NCBI GenBank assembly: GCA_963678705.1
Contig: OY783214.1
Span: 2,356,001-2,420,000, forward strand
Direction of reading: 5' to 3'
Origin: Panorpa germanica
Lineage: Eukaryota; Arthropoda; Insecta; Mecoptera; Panorpidae
DNA: 64,000 nt
The notes under the pieces were generated by a model. It ran no database searches, was not told the origin of the DNA, and worked only from the letters and a program-made list of their open reading frames with translations. Both the position numbers and the translations under genes were made by a program. Of this stretch, positions 55,155 to 64,000 are shown one piece after another; positions within the stretch are counted from its first letter, which is position 1; every line of letters begins with the position of its first letter.

Positions 55155-57377
55155 ATTAAAGAATTAAGAAAAACTTACTGTTTGGCAATAAGCTGGATCC
55201 ACTGACATTTAGAAAATACTTCTACTCTTAAATTTCGATGTGGGCACACGTGATGCGTTTACATGTCTGTAAGCGACATTGCACGACAAGCAAGGCCTGT
55301 CTCTCACTACTACCGTATTTTAGCAACGGCGATTTAGGTCGTATATAGCGATTTGTTCGAGCAGCTAGTGTTCTGTGACCTGGGTACTTTACATGTGTGT
55401 GTCACAATACATGCCAACATACAAATCACGTGACAACACGCCAATTTAAACTTGTGAAGTACAGTAGGAAGTATTGGAGTAGTTTTGCAAATCATAGTTT
55501 ATCATGAAAGCAAATTTTTACTTTAATTTTAATCGATACAATACTTATGAAAATTACCTTTGTAATAATTATATATCTGAGTTCTGGTTGTCGTGAATTT
55601 TAAATTTTAAGTGAACTATATTACTGATATTTTCATGATATTTTTCGGTTGCATTAAATTGCCTGATAATTCCCGAATTTCAAGGTTTTCCAGGCTTGTG
55701 GCCACCCTGAAAAAACACCAAAATTGCAATGGCGAGAAGTATCGAATAAATAGAGAAAGAGCTATAATTTATATTTGTACTTTTGGACCCGAAGGAAATG
55801 GATCGCTGCATCTAAAATGTATAATTTTATTTCAGTTCTAGACGCAAAGCTGAAATTTAAATTTACAATGAATTATTAATAACCAAAATAATTCAACATT
55901 TTCTGAAGTGTAATTTTAGGGCAGGGAGGTATAACGATGAAATTTTATAAGCAGAACATTAGGTAATAGCAAAATAGTTCTCAAAGTAGTTACATCCAGT
56001 AGAATAATTAGATTCGTACCGAGTGTATTCGGATGCAGATTGCCACGGATCTGGTTGGCGATTGCGTTTTGACGGGGAAGGGGAATTAACCATGAAAATT
56101 AGGGGAATGCATTAAAATAATAATTCTGCTCCGTGTAAACGGTTATTTTAGAAAGATAGAGAGCAATAATTGATAAAGAACTATAATTCAATGTAAACGA
56201 ATTAAATTGTTAATTCTGAAGATAATTCATAACTTCAATAAAGCAAATAAAGATCATTATTTTAATAATAAAGCGAAGTATTTAATCCAAGTTTTTTTTT
56301 AAATTAACTAAATGCGGTGTTTGACAGTTTACTCATATTAGCGAATAAAAAAGCATTAGCAAGTAAAAAGCTAAAGCATGTTAAAAAAATATCAAAATTT
56401 TCAACATAAATGAATACCTTTAAGTAAAAATTAGTTTTCAATAGAGTTAGAATATTTAAATTTGGCAGGTTAGCTCTCTGTAGACAGTAACTTATAAAAA
56501 AAAAATAGGAAACCATAAATTTCCTGTGGCGGCGGAAGTTGAGATCGTAAAATCTAGAAATATTGAATAAAGACAATTTTAACTTGCGATATGTATAGAC
56601 ACACTAATCGCAAATATTTGCCAATAATTGGAAAACCATATATTTTATTCAGTAGCGGAGCGATTTTTTGGGGGTAAAGTTATAATAGAGTTCCAACGTT
56701 GTAATTTAGTATGTAGACTCGCTGGAGACTGTAATTAACAACTAAGTATTAAAAACTACAAATTCCAGTGGTAGCATGAACTGAGACAGTAAAGGCCAGA
56801 AATATTAAATTGAGAAGATTGATACTTAGGACATGTATTGAGACACTAATTGTCCATATTTACCAATAACTGTAACACTGAAATTTTTATTCAGTAGCGG
56901 CGGAAATTTTTGGGGACAATGTCGCAACAAAGCTAGAACGTTAAAATTTAAGACAAACCATAGAAAACCACAAATTTCAAGTAGTGGCGGGTGCTGTGGG
57001 CTAAAAACCGAAAATGTCAAATATATAGTGATGAAAGGCTATAATATAAAATATATGTTCTTAGATAAAAACAAAATAGATCCCAGTGATGAGAATTGAC
57101 AAATTTGTTCAGTAGCGAAGGTATGTGGGGGGCACTAATGCTAAAATATAAATACAAAAATAAAATTTATTATGCAGATATAGATTGACATATTAATAAC
57201 GAAACTATAAAAAAAAAACTATATTTTCTTAAGTGTATCATTAGAGTGGGTGGTGATAAACCGAGTATAAGAACAATATAGAGGTACAACGATGATATTT
57301 TGCATGTAGAATAGAAGCACAATATTTCTCTATAAGTTAGATAGTCAAATTTTGTTAGTCAAATAAGTTAGATAGTT

Positions 57378-57428
57378 AAATCAATCCAATTTTACTACTA
57401 TATTTCAGTAGTAAAATTGGATTGATTT
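57378..57428. repeat. Hairpin with 21-bp perfect arms
   Basis: Arms 57378-57398 and 57408-57428 with a 9-bp loop, inside the Helitron-like block. The corresponding place in the other copies (about 550 and 3070) lacks the inverted duplication. Confidence 0.85.
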
Positions 57429-58605
57429 TTGGTGCGTTTGTTGTACTGCGAAAATGAACAGGATTGAGAGGTATATGGGGGAAATAGTTAACAGCCCCAA
57501 ATATCAAATTAAAAAAAATAGAAACTATGCATGTGCATATTTGCGAAAATAAATTTAACCTTAGTAGCGACGTGAAATTGGGGGCGGGAAAGGTTTTGCC
57601 AAAGAGCTCAATTTTGAAATTTCGATCATTTATAAAAGTAGAGGTATATAAAGGTTATAAAGGTAAAGAGAATTGTTACGAGCAAAATAGATTGCTATGC
57701 CTTAAATTTGACAATTTTATTTTAGGAGTTGAAATTAGTGGGGAGGCTAATATCATATCGTAAATATAAATACGAAAATTAGAACATAAGATTACAGTGC
57801 TGTTTGAATTATGTAAATGAATTCCTGTAATATCGAATTGGTAGTGCCTGATTGGAGGAGAGGGTGGCGCTAGGGTTCAGTAAGTAACGGTGGTGTTAGA
57901 AGTAGTGACGATAGATTATAATGGCTCTAAGAGGCAGCCGTGTTGCAGAATATGTGGAAGCGCAGGATTATTTATTGATTGCGCTAAAACGGGGGCGATA
58001 GGAAAGTGCCCTAATGAGTGATGATGCTCAGGTGGGCTGTGGTGTTTCAAGTGGGCGCATTGTGGCAGAGGTACAGAGGAATACAATTAAAAGTGCGAGA
58101 ATAATACAAGGGATGGAGCCAAGAGGTGATAATTGGTATTTAGGGGCGGGGCAGTGGACATTGTTCAATACTGTGCTTCATTTAGGTAAATGATAATTTT
58201 ACGCTTGGAGGAGGAAGCGAAGGATTATTTAATTATAGCGGTAAAGCGGGGGCGCTGAGAAAGTACTCTATGGACCGAAGATGCTCAGAGAAGAAGCGAT
58301 ACAGAGTGCTAAAGGAAGGAGGCGATTCATGGCGGAAGTTTAGAGAAATCAAATTAAAAGTTCGAAAACGTAAAAGAGCATAGAGCCAAGAGGTCATGAT
58401 TTGGGCTCATGGGCGGGGGCACTGCAGACTAGTCAATACAGTGCTTTATTACTGTAACAGAAAGAACTATAAAAAAATTAGGAAACATAAATTTAAAATA
58501 ATTATATATTTTAGCGAAAATTACTTAAAAATAATATTATGCATTATTTTCAATTTAGCAAATAACTTTTATTTATTCACAAATATTATATACACGTCGC
58601 TTTCC

Positions 58606-59390
58606 GTACATGTTCTTGGAATTTTTACTGAATTTCCTGGAAACTCGTAATTTTGGAAAAACTGGAAAAAAGTTGGGCTCTTTTGTGCTGTATAACTTTT
58701 TATTCGTAAAAGATAGAAAGGTGAAATTTTGCATGTATATTATAGAAAATAAAAAATAGAAAAAGGGGGCGTTGAAAAACTTGTAGGCCCAGTAGGGAAC
58801 TTTGGAGCAAGTTCATATTTTGGATTGTTGAATAATTATGTATATTATTAGAAAAAAAAAATCAAAATTTTATTTGAGGGCGCGGGGCAGTTTTTTCCGA
58901 GAGTAAAAATTGTGCTAGAAACTTGAAATTGTGTATATAGGCTAACCTTGGTAACTTATTTCCAAATCGAAAAAAAAATCCTAAATTTTGAAAAGAAATT
59001 GGATAAATTGAAAATAAGCTTCCCAATTAACGTTTGTTCACCAGTTGGAGTATCTCGTCATTCGGATGACAGTGCAATTGGCATGTTGTTTGATATCATA
59101 TCTTTTTACTCCTACGGCAATGGTCTCCACCTGCAGAGTACTCTCTACTCTACTTGAATCGTGTCAACATAATGTGACGATTTTCTTATTTTTCACATGT
59201 GTATTCTACGTATTTAACACATATGAAGAAAACAATTTATCAAATAAATTTTTTTTAAATTTTTTAGACGGTACTATCGCCTTAAACGGTTAGATAAGAC
59301 GTTTACTTTAACTGTTTATAATACTTTACCTTTGAATAATATATTTTTAATTTAAAACATTTTAACATAACAGCCAAATTTTATTTATAG
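58606..59390. other. Intronic sequence before exon E
   Basis: 58613-58660 resembles the 5' zone of the Helitron-like repeats (CTGAATTTCCTGGAAAC). The rest has no recognised feature apart from the TTTATAG acceptor at its end. Confidence 0.45.
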
Positions 59391-59639
59391 GTAATTGTGC
59401 AGTGGTGTATTTTTGGAATGACTACATTAGTGAGCACAAGTATGAAACAGAGGACTTGACTACAACTAGTTTTTATTATTTTCATTTACTTTGGCACTTG
59501 TCTCCCATATATATTCTTTGTTTGAGCATGTTAGAACTACAACAACAACAAGCTCTGTATGGTGATTGTGAAACACTGAGACCCGTCGTGGACTGCAAGT
59601 ATGCTGTGTTTAATACGACAATGGAGTATGATTGCTGTG
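59391..59639 (+). CDS. ABCA-type ABC transporter, exon E
   Basis: 249 nt, phase 1 at both ends, between TTTATAG and GTAAGT. It encodes a short loop, a membrane segment (FYYFHLLWHLSPIYILCLSM) and a Cys-containing, acidic stretch (LEDx-like LQQQQALYGDCETLRP, then FNTTMEYDCC). ABCA TMD2 usually has a comparable loop between its fifth and sixth helices. One N-glycosylation-type NTT site is visible. Confidence 0.78.
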
Positions 59640-59949
59640 GTAAGTTGCAGGAAATTAGATGTTTGACTAAGTACTCGTAATACACGGTTTTTTTGTAATT
59701 ACGCGGTATTTGTTTATCTATTCAGGTCAATTTTTTTCTTATGTGACCACTGTATATCATATACGAGTAGATCCAAATTTTGAATCCCGGACAACGGGTT
59801 GAAAACTTCGATACTATTAGTCTGCTACTATGAGGGTGAGATAAAATAACTTACTGAATTGTCAATGCAGGCCTAAAGTTGAAACGATATAACTCTTATT
59901 TTAGCTAAAATCATGCTAAGTTATTTGAATGAAATAGGTTCAATTGATT

Positions 59950-60560
59950 TCAGAAGGTCAAGTTGATTTCAGAAAGGTAAATTAAGATTAAGGAAGGTAA
60001 AGGATTCAAGTACCTAGGTTATATATTAGAAAAACCGCGATTAGGAGACTCAAAAAAAGAAATGGTCAAAAAAAATAAAACTTCAATCGGCTCCTGTGAA
60101 TTATTATATAGAAAAAGAAATTATGTGGTGTGATGCAACACATAATGGCATGAAAAAATTAAAATGGATATTATTTCAAGCAGAAGAAGAGCAGTAATGT
60201 ATAAGGACAACGTAGTGTAATCTTGAGGACAATGCGAAAAAAGCGCAAAAAGGTTGGAAAAAATGCGAAGAAAGAAAAAAAAAATAGAAAGAATACAAAA
60301 AATAAAGGGAATGATAGCAAAAAGAAAAAATGTAGAGAAGAAGTTAAGAGGGATACATTTTTTAAAAAGAATTGCAATAAGAGATACACGAAGATATGGA
60401 AGAGCGTGATTCCAATAAAAAGAGGACAAAAGGAGGCAAGGAATGTAAAGAGAATCCCCAGGTACAGAATGAGTAACGAAGAGAAAAGTAGCAGGTATTC
60501 GTAAGAAATAGATTAAAGAGGACGTGCAAGCAAGAAATAAAGACGTAGTGATTGACCTTA
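59950..60560 (+). pseudogene. LINE ORF2 C-terminal relic
   Basis: VKGFKYLGYILEKPRLGDSK at about 59998 matches the VEEFRYLGYTF segment of the local LINE. RYTKIWKSVIP and RIPRYRMSNEEKSSRY at 60380-60500 match its tail. The region between is deleted or scrambled. Confidence 0.6.
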
Positions 60561-60599
60561 GTCGAAAGTCGACCTTTTGCTATCATCATTTCGAAAACT

Positions 60600-61520
60600 G
60601 CAAACTATGACAATTTCTAACAGATAGCACTATTAAAGACGGCATTAGATGCATCCATTCAAATATACGCAACAGCCACAAAAACTACCTCCAGGTATAA
60701 ATCTATTCAAACTAAAATTGAATCAAACGACAAGCGTGAATTAATAAAAATGCTTAAACAAATAATGCAATACATTACAGATATGACAAACTTTCTACTC
60801 ATGACCTAAATGTTGCATAATTCAACACACTTGGAATAGTTTTATCGAACGCCAATGGCCTGTCACAATATACCCTTGTGGTATACATTCATGGACACAT
60901 ACCAAGTGAACATCTTATTAATTTTAGAAACACACTTAATACTACATACACTTTACACTTACAGTGTAAAGTACTACACTACTAATACATTTTATACACT
61001 GTAACAGTGTATCGCGCTATAATAACAGTAACCTAATAATTAAAGAATAACTACAGTTAGATGAGAACAGAGATTACACTAGAAATATGTTGACGTCATG
61101 CTTTTTCAGTTATAATGATATTAAACTTGGAAAGATGCCAAAAGATATAACTTCACAGATACCCATATCCCTGCTGGTAATGTCAACTGTAACTGTTTAA
61201 GAAATTACTTCTAATGAGAATAAATCGATTTATTTTAAGTGATAATCTCAGTTCCAAGCATTGGTTTGCCATCAGAAGTAAAAAAAGTATGAAGAAAAGT
61301 AAAGCACTAAAATAGAAAAAATAGAGATGCACAAAGAAAACAAACATATAAGTATTTCATCGTTTTCACAATAGAGTATCCTTAGAAACTCCAGATAAAG
61401 ACCCTCGCCAAGGAAATAAGAAAATGCCTGATCGACCATTTACTGGAAGAACAAAGCTTTCGAACAACAGTGATGAATATAAAAGTAAAAATAATAAATA
61501 AAAGTAACAAACCTTTTAAA
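60600..61520 (+). pseudogene. Jockey-type LINE relic (ORF1 end / endonuclease start)
   Basis: At about 60825-60945, LGIVLSNANGLSQYTLVVYI followed by a HLINFRNTL stretch resembles the start of the APE endonuclease (WNANGL...). Decayed, with frameshifts. Confidence 0.5.
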
Positions 61521-61894
61521 AGTAAATTATGCGAATATGAATTGATGGTCCCTAGTATCGTTTGTTATGTATATTAGTTATAAAAGTTGAGGGTTGGTAA
61601 ATAATAAAAAAAATGCTATTGTCGAAAGAGTACTTTTAACCTGATATTTAAATAATCAAGACCCAATAACACTAACGAAATCACCTTACAATTGAATTCA
61701 GCAGTAAAAGACAACTGATATGGCAAGACTGTTTTCCATTTTGGGAAAGATCATAATATAAGATTATATATAAGAATAATATAACTTTATTCATATTTCA
61801 ATATTCTGAAAAAAAAATTAATTAATATTAATTTGATATAATTGATATTGATAATTGATATTAATTAATTAATATTAATTTTTTTATATTTCAG

Positions 61895-62001
61895 AATCTG
61901 GATGTCTTACTGGAGGCTGCAGTATCTTCTACTTGATTCCACAGTTTCCAAATAGTCTTCATATGTTAGCAGCTCTCATTGGACATATAATCGTCTTTAC
62001 G
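61895..62001 (+). CDS. ABCA-type ABC transporter, exon F
   Basis: 107 nt after TATTTCAG, ending TTTACG|GTATCC in phase 0. It encodes ESGCLTGGCSIFYLIPQFPN and the first half of the last membrane helix (LAALIGHIIVF). The donor GTATCC is weak, so the exact end could shift, but phase 0 is needed to join exon G. Confidence 0.72.
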
Positions 62002-62593
62002 GTATCCTATCATAATTTAATCAAATCCCGCTAAACACAAAATATGTAATATTCACTAACACACATAAGCGAAACCTATAATTATTTATTTAAAAAAAGC
62101 TTTTCTATTGATGCTTTTAAATTTAATTCAAGGTTTAACGTACGGAGAATAAAAGAGATAGCAATCTTCTGTAAACTATTATATCTCTTTCTTGCAAAGA
62201 GAAAAGATAACTCGTAATGAAGTCTGAATAAAATATAAAAGAAACAGCATCTATGTCTTCTTGTATGAAAAAAATAATATTTTGGTAAAAATAAATCCGT
62301 CAGTCCAGGTAGTATATGTGGCACATATAACTCTAAAGAAAGAAAAATCTACGTCTAATACATTATGTTAACTTATAGCTGTTTTGTTTAAATTTCAAAT
62401 GACTAAACCTTGAAAAGTCAAGTCATTTAACCCAAGTAATTTTCCGTAAAATTAGTTTTTGTAATACGTAAGTTTGCTATATTAGGTGAACCCCAAATGC
62501 AAGTAACTGTGATTAGCGGGATAATATTAGTAGATTAATAAAACGGTTTTAAAATTGTATGTTCTACTACTAACAGTGTTCTTAAAATTTTAG

Positions 62594-62735
62594 ACGTTGA
62601 TTGCATGCAAAGAATTAAATATTCTAAACAGGTTGCACATTATGCTGTTTGAAAAAGATATTGATTTGGCATCTAATCTCAATGTGGATCCGGAAATTCA
62701 TTATGAGAAAGAAACAATCCAAAAAGAAATAAGCT
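62594..62735 (+). CDS. ABCA-type ABC transporter, exon G (end of TMD2 and pre-NBD2 linker)
   Basis: 142 nt from AATTTTAG| to AGCT|GTAAGT. It completes the last helix (TLIACKELNIL) and enters the cytoplasmic linker EKDIDLASNLNVDPEIHYEK, whose acidic pattern is typical of the segment leading to the second nucleotide-binding domain. The next exon should carry the NBD2 start, with the Walker A further on; it is not in the window. Confidence 0.75.
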
Positions 62736-63280
62736 GTAAGTTAAGGGCAATCAAAGTAATAAGTTAACATTTTTTTGGAGAAAGGTTTGAAGGGCCATAT
62801 GTTCTGAAAATAATTTTTCATTTTTAAAGTTTGTTTCATCAGTTTAGCTGCACTGAGAATAGTTTTTGCGATTAATCGGCTGAATGTCTGTGTTGCAAAT
62901 AAATATATCATTATTTTTATTATCATTATTATCAAATAAATTATCGGTTATTCTGTTATATACATATATATATATGTGTGGAGTCGTAAAAATAAATCAA
63001 GCATACAAAGAAATCATAACTATAACACCCGAGCTAGAAAGGTCGTAAAAGAATGTGATTAATAAGTGTATATTGTATAATTGTAATATTGTATAACGGA
63101 AACCAAGTCAAAGGTTAAAGCAATTTAAATGTGTGAAACTTTAAACCACTGATTGAATATGTGAAGGAATGTGCTTACCGAAATTATTTAAACGCATTCT
63201 TAAAAGTAATAAAAATAAACCTATTAAATCTAGCTGAAAACTAATGTAGGACTGAGTATATAACAACTAGAATTTAAGAT
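62736..63280. other. Intronic sequence
   Basis: No exon found. A short TA run occurs at about 62961-62976. Confidence 0.4.
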
Positions 63281-64000
63281 AATTTGTTCATTCATTGTTC
63301 TGTATTTTTAAAGTAAATACCAACGTTTATATTGTAACCTTATTGTATTATTATCATCGTTATTTTTTTATTAAATAAATGTATTAAACAAATTATGTGA
63401 TTCTTTATCATCTTGACAAGAAACTAAGATATTGCATAGTTAAATATTAATTGAATTGACATTTGCCCTAAATTAAATAAGAGTACCTTGATTCCACATC
63501 AGATTAGCGAATTGTGTATTGTTTTCCACATCAGAATTGGGATGGTACTCTCATTTTCTACATCAGAAGTGCGGATTAGTAGCTCATAGCGAATTGAACT
63601 AAGTGCGAATTAGTTATCTACGAGTTATTCACAAGTGAATAATACAGAGAAGAATAACACAAGATAGTTTTCTACAAACAGTGCTTTCAAGTAAAAGTAC
63701 ATTAGCGGAACAGTCAAACACTTATAGGACGGACTCTATTATAGGACTAGCAAGTGAATTGTATCATAAGAGTGTGTAAACTATTTAACGAGGAGAAAAT
63801 TGAAAATGGCATATAACGTAAGCATTAACGATATTACTGTTGATGATAGTTTGTTAGTTGGACGCTCAGGAAACTCAACATCTAATGAAGATAGTTGGTT
63901 GGGAGTACAAGCAGAGCTGACGAGGCTTAGGACAGAACTATTTCAGATGAGTACCAGGAAGTGAATGAATCACCATGGGTTTATGCCGACGCAGAACCTG
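63281..64000 (+). mobile_element. Possible 5' end of an LTR retrotransposon
   Basis: An AATAAA signal at 63374-63379 is followed by three spaced copies of a TTC(C/T)ACATCAGA motif (about 63493, 63524 and 63557), the type of CAGAAGTGGGA-like sequence often found after the LTR in Ty3-like elements. A purine-rich leader follows, then an ATG at 63806 opening a 52-codon frame (MAYNVSINDITVDDSLLVGR) that ends in TGA at 63964. Gag-start character only; the rest lies outside the window. Confidence 0.3.

Larger units (their letters stand above)
54590..58605 (+). mobile_element. Helitron-like repeat block, truncated at both ends
   Basis: Same module family as 1-3728 and in the same orientation: GTAGCGGCG modules near 54815, 56896 and 57562. 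The segment 57180-57770 is close to 380-908, and 58190-58600 to 1580-1970. It lacks the TCTACTATT start and stops in the 3' hairpin (ACACGTCGCTTT at 58591-58602) without CTAG. It lies inside the intron between exons D and E. Confidence 0.55.

Noticed and set aside
59402-59680. Stand-alone 92-codon gene starting MVYFWNDY
   Set aside because: It is the interior of ABCA exon E read past its GTAAGT donor at 59640.

Overview
This is an AT-rich, repeat-dense stretch of an animal nuclear genome, almost certainly an insect. It has spliced exons with GT-AG introns, an env-bearing Ty3/gypsy (errantivirus-type) element, mariner relics and many decayed copies of one LINE family. The LINE style resembles families I associate with Hymenoptera, but I cannot fix the order from sequence alone. 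There is no bacterial-type operon, CRISPR array, rRNA or tRNA that I can support.

Host gene. Seven exons on the + strand (21562-21796, 27015-27088, 51132-51347, 54352-54474, 59391-59639, 61895-62001, 62594-62735) join with compatible phases into one open frame of about 382 codons. They encode the end of the second extracytoplasmic domain, the second transmembrane domain and the pre-NBD2 linker of an ABCA-type (full-size, subfamily A) ABC transporter. Nearly everything from 21.8 kb to 62.7 kb is therefore intron. One intron is 24 kb long and is filled with mobile DNA.

Left part (1-21053). Repeats with Helitron-like ends (5' TCTACTATTTATAATG; 3' hairpin followed by CTAG) sit head-to-tail: + oriented from 1 to about 3728, then - oriented from about 3871 to 21053. 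The - oriented block is interrupted by a nest of two Ty3/gypsy elements. A truncated gag-pol element (+, 14961-17363, probably with its 5' end at 7209-7360) was split by an LTR-bounded errantivirus-like element (-, 7361-14907; gag, pol, env). Its pol carries one frameshift and two in-frame TGA stops.

Centre (30989-46571), the highlight. A 15.6-kb element is almost entirely one giant palindrome. Each 7.7-kb arm carries the same set: a protein-primed type B DNA polymerase, an A32/FtsK-HerA-like packaging ATPase, a double-jelly-roll-type capsid protein broken by a polymerase fragment, an acidic repeat protein ending in two SUMO-interaction-like motifs, and a small spliced gene near the end. The outer ends are AGTAGGTG...CACCTACT, flanked by the direct 6-bp duplication GAAGAG, and the flanking LINE resumes on the far side. 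Ends, duplication length and gene set fit a Polinton/Maverick (adintovirus-like) element that became a two-left-ended palindrome and then integrated as one unit. No integrase or protease gene is visible, so it must have been moved in trans.

Right part (46572-64000). Interrupted LINE tail, other LINE relics, an internally deleted mariner, a Tc1/IS630-like HTH transposase relic, a foldback element, a further Helitron-like block (about 54590-58605) with hairpins, the last four of the seven ABCA exons, and at the edge the possible 5' end of another LTR retrotransposon.
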